From Strigamia acuminata (Eukaryota; Arthropoda; Chilopoda; Geophilomorpha; Linotaeniidae), in contig OX442314.1 of NCBI GenBank assembly GCA_949358305.1, positions 41,054,581-41,118,580 on the forward strand: a stretch of DNA of 64,000 nt. The letters are read 5' to 3'. Shown here in pieces: positions 33,468 to 44,360 of this stretch. The notes below the pieces were generated by a model. The model made no database searches and was not told the origin of the DNA. It was given only the letters and a program-made list of their open reading frames with translations. Made by a program: the position numbers and the translations under genes. Every line of letters begins with the position of its first letter. Positions within the stretch are counted from its first letter, which is position 1.

Positions 33468-33749
33468 CACGGCAAACTTCATCCCCGTCAAGTCCACGTC
33501 GCCCTGCTGCAGCCACTCGTAGAACTCCTGCGAATTATCCGTCGGATCGCCCTCCCCGTACGTCGCCATTGCGAAAATGGCCAGCGAGTTGCCGATCTCC
33601 TGCAGCTGTCCCAATTCCTCCATGTCGCATTCCTCCGGATCCGCCACCATCCCCTTCATCGAGTACCTCGAAGCCTCTTTGGCCAGTCGGCTGGCGAATT
33701 CTTCCGCCGTTCCGGTCTGCGAGCCGTAGAACACGACCACGTTGCGCCC
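33468..33749 (-). CDS. Cpr: NADPH-cytochrome P450 reductase, FMN-domain exon
   Basis: Acceptor aattgcag then GRNVVVFYGSQTGTAEEFASRL on the minus strand: the FMN phosphate-binding loop of the flavodoxin-like domain, followed by MVADPEECDMEEL, ATYGEGDPTDN and FYEWLQQGDVDL. The enzyme passes electrons from NADPH through FAD and FMN to microsomal P450s at the ER. The exon follows the family until KFAV near 33468, where the conserved FGLGN should follow; instead the sequence runs into the transposase remnant. A GTGTGG donor just after KFA (33470) is possible but weak. Later exons (FMN loop, FAD and NADPH domains) are absent from the window, so the gene either continues to the left of position 1 across a very large transposon-filled intron or is broken here. 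Confidence 0.85.
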
Positions 33750-33821
33750 CTGCAATTAAATACTCGGAATTAGGCCTGTGCGATTATTTTCCCAAGCAAA
33801 TACGAATGCCGTATGGCAATA

Positions 33822-34005
33822 CAGTCAAAACTCTTTATAACGAATCGCGATATAACGAATTATCGATATAACGAATACCAAAAAATGGCCGGTTTGGTTG
33901 GCTGGCCATAGAACACCATGTTAAAAAATTCCGATTTTACGGATTCTCGTTATAACGAATCGATTTTTCGGATTCCTTGCGATTCGTTATAAAAAGTTTC
34001 GACTG
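33822..34005. mobile_element. pogo/Tigger-like MITE
   Basis: Inverted ends CAGTCAAAACTCTTTATAACG and its near complement ending TTCGACTG, flanked by TA on both sides (33820-33821 and 34006-34007). CAGTC...TATAACGAA ends and TA targets fit Tc1/mariner-superfamily pogo elements. No transposase. Confidence 0.75.
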
Positions 34006-34055
34006 TACATGGAAAAAGCAATAAAATCGCGTGGAAAAAGCAATATATCGCAGTA

Positions 34056-34419
34056 CAGTCGCAACTCTTTATAACGAATCGCAAGGGACCGGAAAAATCG
34101 ATTCGTTATAACGAATTAGCTAAAAAGAATTAAATTTCATCGTAAATAATATTATTTATTCATGAACATGCAAGTTTCGTGTTAACTTTATCCCGATTCT
34201 TTAAAATTGTTGAAAATTGTAGAACGGGACAAATTAAACTCATCTGCTTACAATTGATGGGTTTGTCCCGAATCAAAATTGCCTTTTGTTTGGCAGCCAT
34301 TTTAAAACAGTACATTTTTCATTTTCCTTTGGTTTCTAAATGTGGGTATCGGAAGTTCCGAGTCTCACAAGTCAGTTTTGAAAATTTGTTATAACTAAGT
34401 GCTTGTGGGTATTACAGTG
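34056..34419. mobile_element. Second pogo/Tigger-like MITE, diverged
   Basis: Left end CAGTCGCAACTCTTTATAACG after TA (34054-34055). The right end is degraded; a GTTATAAC and CAGTG/TA at 34388-34421 is my best estimate. Confidence 0.5.
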
Positions 34420-35255
34420 TACATAAAAACAAGTTTATTATAACAAATGCACCTATTGTTTAACTTTTAATAAGTATTTGTTTGAATTTTGTAAGTAAAA
34501 TAGTTTTGGAATTCGCATTTGTTGGACACAGTTTGTCAAGTTGTCAGTGCTCCTAAAGCGAGCGAATTAGCCGATTTCCTGTTTCAATCCGTTGTCAGTA
34601 AAATTTTGGCGCAATTTAAACATGCCGTATGTCGTACACATTTTTTTTAAGTGGGTTCAATTTCAAATTGAAGTAGCTGCATTCAAAAACTAAAATATTG
34701 TGTGTTTTACTTCAATTTTAAAACAAAAATGACATCATTTCCTGTTTAAACCCATGTTAAAACTTAAAATACACCTAAACTAAAATTCTTATTTTAATTT
34801 TTGAATGCAGCTACTGATTCTCTCGATTCTCTCAGACGGAATTGATGCAATCCCCGTCACCACTGTCAACGTATACTTAGATCTAATCTTTAATTCCTGA
34901 TTAAACTGATAAAAATTGATGTATAATACAAAAGAGAATAAACTATTATAATTGAATTACATAACCAAAATAAAAAATAAGTTTCCATTTTTTTTTTTGG
35001 CAACAGATTTTTGTTCTGCAATTCCAAATAGTTTATGACCCCCTGGTTGAATGGCGAAACAAAGGAATTTTTCATTTCTTTTCTACTCCCTTTCTGACCA
35101 TTCCAGCTGGTTGTTTGTTTGTTTTCGCCTTTCAGTTCGCTATCTCGAAGTTTGGCCCAAATTTGTAAATTTTGCATCAAAATGTGAGGAAATTTCGAGA
35201 TTTGATCGAATTGGTAAGCAAAAAAATCGACAAACACAAAATAATTTGTCGGAAT
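34420..35255. repeat. Intronic AT-rich sequence with a palindromic MITE
   Basis: A 142-bp element at 34673-34814 has inverted arms of about 25 bp (GTAGCTGCATTCAAAAA and complement). No clear target duplication. The rest shows nothing I can name; I looked for the missing P450 reductase exon (residues about 53-80) and did not find it. Confidence 0.5.
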
Positions 35256-35260
35256 TTATC

Positions 35261-36400
35261 GAATACACCAAATTCTGTTTTTACACGGTAGATATGTTCT
35301 AGAAAAACCTGTGTAATCAAAAGTCGCGTTTAAGTGTTGTAGGCAGTGTTGTATCTCGTTCACTAAATTGTGAACACGTTCAAGTTCGCATTCATGACCA
35401 TGTGAACGCGTTCACGTTCACGTTCACTCTAATATTTTCCAAAATGAATTAAGTTCAAGTTCATGAACTTGAACCAATATTTCACGTTCACTTTTTCAGA
35501 TTTTTTGTCACATTTTGTGAATTTCAGATAAAAAAAAAACTTTTTTTTAATAGAGCAGTCATTTTCATCGCTGTTTATGACGAAAAAAGCCATTTTTGTC
35601 ATAAAAAGAGATTGGAAATGAACGTTTAGATGATGAAAACGTCATTAAATCGTTTAAAATGTCATCAAAACATTTAACCTTCGGAGGCATAAGGCTATAC
35701 AGATTTATGGACAAGCTTTTTCTTGAATAGGAAAATTTTTTTTCCTTTGAATTTTTTTTGCTGAAAATTTGTGACTTTGTTTATCTGATAACAAAGTAAA
35801 TCTCAGGTGAAATTTGTATTGATTCATCATTTATTTAATTAGTTATTCTAATTGCAAAATTGGTGCCCCTTAAAACTCCAGCAAAACTTATAAGCAGGCT
35901 TTGCTGCTTTAGTAAAGAGCGCTTCAGTTAACAGCTTTTTCGCATTTACTGGTAGTGTTTAAAACCACCACTAGATAGTTCAAAGTTCACAATTATTGCA
36001 TTAACATATTGCGCCCTCTATAAAATTAGTAAAGAACTACAAAAAACCTAAACAGCGCTTCCACTAATTGACCTGAAAAGTGTCCATAAATCCATGCTGG
36101 CTTATACCAGAACGGCACATCTTACCCTTATGCCTCCGAAGGTTAAAATGTCATGAAAACGTTTGAATGTCAACTTAGTCCACGTTCACCACGTAAAGTG
36201 AACAAAGTTTATTTTTCTCATTCACTTCGTTAAAAGACACAAAAACAAATGCACAAACACTAAAAACACGACTTTTGAATGCAGTTTCTGTGTACTTTTT
36301 TAAAAATCTTAATAAATAAATCGTGTAAAAACAGAATTGAATTACTTTTCTGGAATTCGTGTTAAATCAAAACCGTGTAAAAACAAAATTGGGTGTATTC
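35261..36400. mobile_element. Palindromic element with another element nested inside
   Basis: Outer inverted arms 35261-35288 (GAATACACCAAATTCTG...) and 36373-36400. Inside is a 465-bp element at 35678-36142 with ends CCTTCGGAGGCATAAGG and CCTTATGCCTCCGAAGG, flanked on both sides by TTAA (35674-35677, 36143-36146), as in piggyBac-type MITEs. Between them are repeats of GTGAACGTTCAC-like sequence. No ORF of note. Confidence 0.65.
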
Positions 36401-36443
36401 TCCGCTTATTTGTTACGGCAAAGCAAAACATACATCGAGGCAC

Positions 36444-36625
36444 TGTTAATCGGTAGCAGTTCGGCGGGAGCTGCATTTTCTTTGGAGCGGAAAAAGAACC
36501 AATAAACGACGAGCAATCCTATGGAGAGAAGCAACAGGTCGTCCCAAATGCCCCATGAGCTGCCAGCCACCACTTCAACAGCTGGAATGTCCGTCTCCAT
36601 TTTTTCTGAGGCTTGTGCTATTCAC
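36444..36625 (-). CDS. Cpr: NADPH-cytochrome P450 reductase, membrane-anchor exon
   Basis: Exon begins after the acceptor gttgttgcag (36626) with 25 nt of 5' UTR, ATG at 36600, and ends at 36444 with donor GTGCCT (phase 1). It encodes METDIPAVEVV, then the hydrophobic helix LLLLSIGLLVVYWFFF followed by RSKEN, the usual N-terminal ER anchor. Splicing directly to 33749 would be out of frame, so at least one more exon of length 2 mod 3 must lie between; I could not find it. Confidence 0.75.
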
Positions 36626-36789
36626 CTGCAACAACAACAACGACAAAATGAGTTAAAAATCATAAGTAATAAATAAATAAATAAATGAATAAATAAATAA
36701 AAATATAAATAAATAAAATAAAATTTAACTCTTAAAATAATTTATTTCATTTTGCGGAAAAGTTATGTTTAGTTGCTGGAAAAAATGGC

Positions 36790-37390
36790 AGACACCGCTG
36801 GAATTTACAAGAATGGGTAGGAATTTACAGACATTTACAAGATTTTAAAAGAATTTCCAGAAATTTACAGGAATTTAGAGAAATTTACAGGAATTTACAG
36901 AAATTAGAGAAATTTACAGGAATTTAGAGAAATTTAAAGAAATTTAGAGAAATTTACAGGAATTTAGAGAAATTTACAGGAATTTACAAGAATTTAGAGA
37001 AATTTACAAGAATTTACAAGAAATTAGAGAAATCTACAGGATTTTAGAGAAATCTACAGGAATTTAGAGAAATCTACAAGAATTTAGAGAAATTTAGAGA
37101 AATTTAGAGAAATTTAGAGAAATTTTTATGAATTTAGAGAAATTAACAAGAATTTAGAGAAATTTAGAGAAATTTACAGGAATTTAGAGAAATTTACAGG
37201 AATTTAGAGAAATGTACAGGAATTTAAAGAAATTTACAGGAATTTAGAGAAATGTACAGGAATTTAGAGAAATTTACAGGAATTTAGAGAAATTTCAGGA
37301 ATTTAGAGAAATTTACAGGAATTCAGAGAAATTAACAGGATATTACAGAATTTTTTAGCAATTTTTAAGAATTTACAGTAATTTTTTAGT
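36790..37390. repeat. Imperfect minisatellite, about 20-bp unit
   Basis: Units of the form gaatttagagaaatttacag repeated with many variants over roughly 570 bp, inside the first intron of the P450 reductase gene. Confidence 0.85.
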
Positions 37391-38022
37391 CGCAAAAGCA
37401 TAAACTTATGGTGTTAAAACCTGCACGATCCCTCGAACGGAAAACCAGCGAGCCGTCCGAATTTCCTTCTCCTTTTTAAAAAATATGATTTGGTAATAAC
37501 TCCAACACGAATTAATAGAAAAAAAAGAACCAAACCACGTGCAAATCTATCTCCTAATCAGATAACACGAACACTTGAATGACGTCAATCAATTATAAAC
37601 GATAATAATCAATTGATAAACAACTTCTCGCGTTAAAAACAATCGAAAAAAGCAACCAAAAATGCAATTACATCATCCAAAAACTCTCAAAACGTCTTAC
37701 ATAAGCGATTTTTACGACCCCTTTTAAACTAATTAATTTTTTTTATTTTTAATTCATGCGAAATCTAATCCGAATTTGATTAAATTTAAATATTTTTTTC
37801 TCCTCCGATTTCGCAATCTTCGATTACGCAAGGAAATCGGAGATGCTTCCGTCTAAAAAATAAATAAAAAATAAATAAATGAGAAATAAATAAATTTAAA
37901 TTTAGTCAAATTCGACGTAGATTTGGATGCAAACGCCACTCAGCTGTGGGATTTACTTACGAATTATTCACTCGGGATACCAAACGATGAAATAGAGTTT
38001 GAAAAAAATCATATTTAGATCG
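37391..38022 (-). promoter_or_regulatory. Cpr: Probable first (noncoding) exon of the P450 reductase gene
   Basis: On the minus strand a strong donor GTAAGTAAAT starts at 37960. It could end an untranslated exon (about 37961-38010) spliced to the anchor exon at 36625. No TATA box or start motif identified, and the remaining 500 bases are AT-rich without recognisable content. Confidence 0.4.
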
Positions 38023-38121
38023 AAAAGAAATCAAATTTAGCTTAAAAATATCAAATTTGGCTTGAAAATATCAAATTTTGCTTAAAAATATCAAATTTAG
38101 CTTAAAAATATCAAATTTAGC
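38023..38121. repeat. 20-bp minisatellite, left block
   Basis: Units atcaaatttagcttaaaaat, about five copies. The same unit in the same orientation continues at 38762, so the fold-back element between them inserted into this array. Confidence 0.8.
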
Positions 38122-38125
38122 TTAA

Positions 38126-38756
38126 AGGTCATGGGAAGAGAAAAATAAAAATTGAGGAGAAGATTGTTTGTGTCATTATTAGACCAAATCCATTGTTGAA
38201 ACGTGTTCAATTGTTTCGAGAGTGTTATATCGTTCGTTTAAACGTTTGAAAATTCTCAAATGTCCTCCATTTTTAGTTTTCGAAAGTTTCCAAAAGTTGC
38301 CGTTGGTGGCGCTATTTATGACGTCATCGGCGACAAACAAGCAGCTTTTTAGCATGGGCTTGGCTTCATTTAAGAGCTACGAAAATTTTTTTCCAAATTT
38401 GACAACACTGTTAGGTTATTGGGATTTTAATATTCAGTAAATATTCCAATTTGCTATTTGTTGCAAGTGTATAGGTTCAAAAGAACTAATACTAAATTTT
38501 CGTAGCTCTTAAATGAAGCCAAGCCCATGCTAAAAAGCTGCTTGTTTGTCGCCGATGACGTCATAAATAGCGCCACCAACGGCAACTTTTGGAAACTTTC
38601 GAAAACTAAAAATGGAGGACATTTGAGAATTTTCAAATGTTTAAACGAACGATATAACACTCTCGAAACAATTGAACACGTTTCAACAATGGATTTGGTC
38701 TAATAATGACACAAACAATCTTCTCCTCAATTTTTATTTTTCTCTTCCCATGACCT
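38126..38756. mobile_element. Fold-back element with 262-bp inverted arms, TTAA ends
   Basis: Arms 38126-38387 and 38495-38756 are nearly perfect inverted copies around a 107-bp spacer, and are flanked by TTAA (38122-38125, 38757-38760). Ends are AGGTCATGGGAAG. Each arm keeps the same 60-70-codon open frame, which is a by-product of the duplication. The insertion splits a minisatellite, so the target is clear. TTAA targets suggest mobilisation by a piggyBac-type transposase, though the ends do not start with the usual CCC. Confidence 0.75.
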
Positions 38757-38761
38757 TTAAA

Positions 38762-39226
38762 TATAGCAAATTTAGCTTAAAAATATCAAATTTAGCTTAA
38801 AAATATCAAATTTAGCTTAAAAATATCAAATTTAGCTTAAAAATATCAAATTTAGCTTAAATATATCAAATTTAGCTTAAATATATCAAATTTAGCTTAA
38901 ATATATCAAATTTAGCTTAAAAATATCAAATTTAGTTCCAAAATTTAGTTCTATTGAAAAAGTGACAATTTCTATTGAAAAAGTGACAATTTCTATTGAA
39001 AAAGTGACAATTTCTATTGAAAAAGTGACAATTTCTATTGAAAAAGTGACAATTTCTATTGAAAAAGTGACAATTTCTATTGAAAAAGTGACAATTTCTA
39101 TTGAAAAAGTGACAATTTCTATTGAAAAAGTGACAATTTCTATTGAAAAAGTGACAATTTCTATTGAAAAAGTGACAATTTCTATTGAAAAAGTCACAAT
39201 TTCTATTGAAAAAGTCACAATTTCTA
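38762..39226. repeat. 20-bp minisatellite (right block) and 21-bp satellite
   Basis: To about 38938 the atcaaatttagcttaa(a/t)at units continue. From about 38946 a 21-bp unit ctattgaaaaagtgacaattt repeats about 13 times with almost no variation. Because 21 is a multiple of three, both strands stay open (TISIEKV units), giving false ORFs. Confidence 0.9.
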
Positions 39227-39304
39227 TAAATATTTTCTATAAATATTTTTATTTATACGCAAATTTGTTTACAAAATAAATGACTAGACAATTTATTGCA
39301 CACA

Positions 39305-42300
39305 TCACCATCCTTTCAACTCGTTCAAATCACAGAACAAATCGAGCGAACTCGGATTCCTCAACGTCGCTCTCTCGCCAACATGGCCGCCCGAAATCAC
39401 AACTTTAACCGCAACTTCCACCTTCTTCCCGCTCGTCGTGTACGGAATATCCCCGATCTCTATCACCACCGCGGGGACGTGTCGCAGCGACAATTCCTCC
39501 CTAACGACACGACGAATTCGACCGACCAATTCCTCGCTAAACCCGAACCCAGCCGCCATTTTGACAAACAAAACCACTCTTTCATCCCCGCCGCCATTTG
39601 TCTGCGCCACGCACAAACTGTCTTCAATCTCCGCCATTTTCTCAACTAAAAATAAAAAATTAAACCAAAAATTTAAATTTATACTCAAAACCACCACAAC
39701 GTTGCCCTATTCCAGCTGGTTTACGCCTAACTGTGTACTGTCTTCTACTACGCGGAAAAGTAGTTCTGTGCCTTTGACAATGTTGGTAATCGATCACAAT
39801 GTCTGGAGTTCTTTACAAATATGGTGTTATGAGCTACTTTTTTGGGCCACTACACCAGTGATACGGCTCGAACAATAGGTCAACATTGTGGTGGTTTTGA
39901 GTATACTTAATTTTTTTTATTAATCACCGATGTTGTAGATCTCGGCGCTCCCGAATCGGATTCCGCCCGGATTCAAAGTGCCGTCGCTGCGACCGAGCAC
40001 AACCACTCCGCCCGTCGCGCTATTAATGCGGCAGAAGTCGCCATGACACCAGACACCTAACATCGAATAATTTTTCCTAATTATTTTAACTTAAACTTTC
40101 GAAATGTAATAAATTACCCGGATATTTATTGAAATATGCATTTTGGTACTTGGCGCCATCTTTGTCGTTCCAGAAATACACCGGCATCGATGGGAACGGT
40201 TTGGTGCACACCAATTCCCCACTTTGATCAAGAAGCGAATTTCCTGTTCATTTATTTTAATTTTTTTGGGATAAATTTTATTTTTTGATTCGGGTACTTT
40301 CTTCGTCCCAGCATTCGACGGCCATTCCGAGGAGGCGGCATTGTATCTCGCCACGGCGCACCGGTAGGGTGACGTTGATGCCGGCGAAACAACCGATTAT
40401 GTCGGTGCCGCCTGGGAAATGTTGAAGTTTATTTAGGATTTGTGTTTTGGTTTTTGTTTTTGTTTGTTTTACCGGTTATGGAGGCGAGTAGGACGTCGGG
40501 TTTAACGCTTTTGTAGACGTAGTCGAAGCATTGAGGACTGAGGGGCGAGCCGGTTGAAAGGATCGTGTGGAGGGACGTCAGTTGGTGAGAGGTTTCTGTG
40601 CAGTCAGATGTCGGAAATTAGGTTGGTTTAGTTGGGTGTTTGGTTTTTTTTTGTTTTTTTTGTTAGGTTACTTGGTTCGTATTGTTTGGATTCCATTATG
40701 GATAGCCATTTGGCGCCTGTTCCTAGGATTGTGACCCTAAGTGGGATGGAAAATGAAATTTTGGTTTTAAAAAAATGGAATTTTGGTTTAAAAAATTGAA
40801 TTTTGGTTTAAAAAATTAAATTTTGGTTTAAAAAATGGAATTTTGGTTTAAAAAATGGAATTTTGGTTGAAAAAATGGAATTTTGGTCGAAAAATATGGA
40901 ATTTTGGTCGAAAAATATGGAATTTGATTGAAAAAATGGAATTTTGGTCGAAAAATATTGGAATTTTAGTTGAAAAAAATGGAATTTTGGTTGAAAAAAT
41001 GGATTTTGTTTTAAAAAATGTAATTTTAGTTGAAAAAATGGAATTTTGTTTTAAAAAATAGAATTTTAGTTGAAAAAATGGAATTTGGGTTGCAAAAAAT
41101 GGAATTTTGGTCGAAAAAATGGAATTTTGGTCGAAAAAATGAAACTTTGGTCGAAAAAATAGAATTTTGGTTGAAAAATATGGAATTTGATTGAATAAAT
41201 GTAATTTTGGTTGAAAAAATGAAATGAAATTTTGATTGAAACAATGCAATTGTGACTGAAAAAAGCAAAAATGTTGATCAAATAAATAAAAATAAAAATT
41301 TTAAAAGATCAAAAAGATTTATAAAAAGCAAATTCTCACAGTAAACAATTCAAATTCAATCACCATTAAAAGCATCCAAACAGAGAAAAATCAAATCTCA
41401 AACCCAAGACCTACTGCAAACTACAATCAACTTTCCTCCCGTACTTTTTCCACTTTACCTCAATTCGCTTATCAACCTCCAAACAGTGTCGAGATCAGGC
41501 ACCAACGGCGACCCATCGTAAAGTACAATTGCGCTTCCAATCGCCAAACTCGAAACCAACCAATTCCACAACATCCACCCAGTCTAATAAACAAATAAAA
41601 TAAAAATAAATTTCCCTTAAAAAAACCTTTTCAAACTTTACCGATGTAAAATACAACAAAATATCATCAGTTTTCATATTCCCCTGAATCACGTGTTCTT
41701 CCAAATGCTTAATCAATGTTCCCTACGTATAAACAAAAGATAAAAAGTAAAAAACAATCCAAAACTAAAAAATAATTCGTTTTTTTTACTCCAACAGAAT
41801 GCACCATGCATTTGGGTGTACCGGTGGTACCCGACGAGTACATAATAAACAACGGATGACTAAATGGCACTTGGACGAAATCGATTCGTGAATTATCACA
41901 ACTTTCGCCCATTTTTAAAAACTTCTCAATGTGGATACTAAAAATAAAAAAATAAACAAAAATCAACAAATTTCATAATTAAAAACTAAAGAAGAAAAAA
42001 CCTTTTAGGAATATCCGTAAAAACTACGTCGTTTTTCGTTTTTACGTAATTCGTGACCACAACGGCTTCTAAATCGGGTAAAGACGAAACGATTTCTTTC
42101 AATTTCTCGATTTGCGGGTAAATTTTCCCGTTATAAACGACTAAAATGCACGAAAACAAAACCCTGGGCCGAACTTGACGAAATCTATCCAAAACTCCCT
42201 AAAAATACAAAACAAATCAATAAATTAAAAAAAAAAAACAATTCAATTTCTAAATTTTTAAACCTTAACACCAAAATCCGTCGATGCGCATGTCCAAACA

Positions 42301-43041
42301 GCGCCAATAGCGGCCGTTGCGAGCATCGCCTCGACAGTTTCACTGCAATTCGGCATATAGCCTTTAAAATTACATCAAAAACAACAAAAAAAATAGAAAA
42401 AATTTATTTATTTCCGTCGAATACCTGCAACAACATCTCCTTCTCCAATCCCCAACTTCCTAAGCGATGAAACGAACGATGCAACTCGGTCGTGGAGTTG
42501 ACAAAACGTCTTCGTTTCGACACAGCCCTCGTTTTCGCCTATTTAAAATGCGCTTAAACTCAATATCCATCTTTCGTGCATCTCTTTGTTCATTTTTCTC
42601 ACGGCAGGCGTAAATGGCGATACGATTACTTCGGTCTAGAAGAATATTTTCGGCGTAATTTAATCTGGCGCCCGAAAACCATTCCGGGATTTCGTTCATT
42701 GCCCGCGCCGTGTCGATCACCTAAAAAGGAATATTTTAATGAATAAAAATAGTTTATGGGTTGGTTGGGTGAATTTATACGTCGGTGTAGTCCTGCGAGT
42801 GTTTGATGTTCGTGAATTTCCATATTTCGGACCAGAAATTGGGAAAATCTGTTACCGACCATCGGTGGAAATCTTCATATTTTTCTGATAGGAAAAGAGA
42901 AATTTGACTCATTTTAAGATTTATTCGTTCATGTGCGAAAATACCTAATTTCAGGTGGTATTTTTGGTTGATTATGCCTCGAAAATGGTCCAAGTTTGTT
43001 TTAATATTTCTATCTGGGAGCCACAATACCGTATTTTCCAT
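39305..43041 (-). CDS. Aacs: Acetoacetyl-CoA synthetase, 15 coding exons
   Basis: Cytosolic enzyme that activates acetoacetate with ATP and CoA, feeding sterol/isoprenoid and lipid synthesis. Coding exons (minus strand): 43041-42945, 42884-42781, 42720-42603, 42538-42425, 42361-42264, 42198-42002, 41937-41790, 41722-41642, 41583-41459, 40736-40672, 40595-40473, 40411-40298, 40243-40118, 40056-39928, 39645-39305. All introns are GT-AG, phases agree, and the total is 1,980 nt (659 residues plus stop), close to the family length of about 670. Motifs: FWSEIWKF near the start, [21 protein letters not shown], the ATP-binding SSGTTGTPK (about residue 280), [20 protein letters not shown] and [10 protein letters not shown], and the C-terminal GKKVEVAVK lysine region. 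AATAAA lies just past the stop near 39290. The start is the ATG in [12 protein letters not shown]. The intact frame argues for a working gene. Confidence 0.95.
39684..39901. mobile_element. 218-bp MITE in the last intron of the synthetase gene
   Basis: Inverted ends CTCAAAACCACCACAACGTTG and near-complement, flanked by TATA on both sides (39680-39683 and 39902-39905). No coding content. Confidence 0.7.
40745..41262. repeat. T-rich minisatellite in intron 9 of the synthetase gene
   Basis: Irregular units of 17-20 bp, ggaattttggttgaaaaaat and variants, over about 500 bp. Open frames here (Phe/Phe-rich) are repeat artefacts. Confidence 0.85.
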
Positions 43042-43258
43042 CGTTTTGACTCGCCACGCCTGAAATGCTGTTATTTTGAGATTAGATTGCGTCATTGGCT
43101 GGTTTTTCCATGAGACTTGTGAGTTGGCATTCAAGTGAGCTGGAAAAGGAATTCGAGTTTAATAAAACGTGATTTCCTTGGAAGAACGTCGAAAAACACA
43201 AGTTTTTATTAAACTTTCTAATTTTTATAATCGTACAATTTGGAAATAAACAACATAA

Positions 43259-43716
43259 TTATTTCTCATACTGATTATTTGGCGGCAAAATGCGTACACG
43301 GTCGCCAGTTTGAATTTGTTGTTCACAATCCACTCGTTGCTTCTGTTGCTGCTGTTGATTCATCGCGTATGCCGGGCGACTTGCCATATAATACAGTGGA
43401 TACGGAACTGGTACGTTAATTTGGTTTGGTTGTGGAGAATTATACCCGTACGATGGCTGGGCAATTATAAATCCCGAATTCGACATTCCTCCATTGTAGC
43501 AACAACAACACCTGCACGTCTTGCAACAAGCCACACTGGACAAAACGATGTCATTGACGCCGACAAACAACGCAACCATGACAATCGGCAGGAAACGTCC
43601 AATAACATTGCCGCACACCCCACAATTCATATTCGGGTAATACACGCACCACGCGCATGTGTTCTGGGTATCGATCCAATTAATGGTAGAAATGGACAGA
43701 ACAGCAATTACAAACG
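43259..43716 (-). pseudogene. Four-transmembrane protein gene, copy 1 (3' part), split by C and E
   Basis: Encodes the fourth membrane helix (PIVMVALFVGVNDIVLSS), a Cys cluster CCKTCRCCCCYNGG, a Pro/Gln/Tyr-rich tail and the C-terminus ILPPNNQYEK. Upstream parts of the same exon lie at 54397-54508 and 58510-58626, separated by element C (target duplication AACG) and element E (GTAGA). The reading frame around the insertions is otherwise kept, so the gene was intact when hit. AATAAA for its transcript is near 43225. I do not recognise a named family. Confidence 0.8.
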
Positions 43717-44339
43717 TGTGACCAGCTGCCCCTGCGCACGGGTCTCTGCACTGCAACGGCAATGCACTTGGCGCAGCTCCAGCGCCTCTCGTATCTCGCG
43801 CAGCCTGTTGCGGTCCTCCGCAACCAGGTGGAGCTGCGGGCCTTTGGTCAAGCAGGATCGGGCCCCGGAAGTCGCCCTTCCGGAAGTGGTTGGTCCCCGT
43901 AGGGACAAGAGAGTTGTTCAGCAACCAGCAAGGCGAACGGTCGCATCGCGACCGCATCCGAAACTGGCTGCAAAGATGACCCGAACTATCGGCGTGGCGA
44001 TGATATCGCCCGCCGGGACCTGAGCGTCCAGTTGCGCCACGTCCGCCGGACGTTAACCGTAACTTCGGCGGCGTGGCCCAAAACCGATTACCGACCTCGT
44101 GTGTCATGGCGGCCGATGGCCGCCGTGCCACGCGGTCTGATTAGGGGCGGTTCGAAGGAACCGCCGCCTTGGGAAATACACTATGGGACACTACAATCAT
44201 ACCCCTAGACATCCAATAAAGCCATAACTAAAACTATATTGTGTCTCCGTGTATTTCGTGGTTTGTTTTATCGTGTGTGTTGCGTCCAGCGCCTCCGTGG
44301 CTCTCCCCCGACCACGTGGCGTCCGTCCGAACACTCACA
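43717..44339 (+). repeat. 5' LTR of element C (623 bp)
   Basis: Same length and structure as the D LTR. Contains AATAAA-like signal near 44216 (caataaagcc). An open frame on the minus strand here only extends the four-transmembrane ORF by chance. Confidence 0.9.
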
Positions 44340-44341
44340 AT

Positions 44342-44360
44342 TGTGGGCCCGTCCAGGATT
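44342..44360 (+). other. Primer-binding site of element C (tRNA-Pro-like)
   Basis: TGTGGGCCCGTCCAGGATT, 2 nt after the LTR; matches the B site at all but two positions, so probably tRNA-Pro with mutations. Confidence 0.6.

Noticed and set aside
36790-37390. Possible CRISPR-like or regulatory repeat array
   Set aside because: Unit and spacing drift continuously with no unique spacers; it is an AT-rich minisatellite in a eukaryotic intron.
38222-38660. Pair of nearly identical ORFs on opposite strands
   Set aside because: The arms of the fold-back element; the match is the inverted repeat itself.
38892-39279. Two overlapping ORFs of (TISIEKV)n and (VTFSIEI)n
   Set aside because: Both are the two strands of one 21-bp satellite; a unit length divisible by three keeps every frame open.
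40848-41281. Phe-rich ORFs
   Set aside because: Translation of a T-rich minisatellite within intron 9 of the synthetase gene.
43310-44131. Long overlapping ORFs on both strands fused to the four-transmembrane gene
   Set aside because: They run across the junction between that gene and the C LTR; the LTR part is noncoding.
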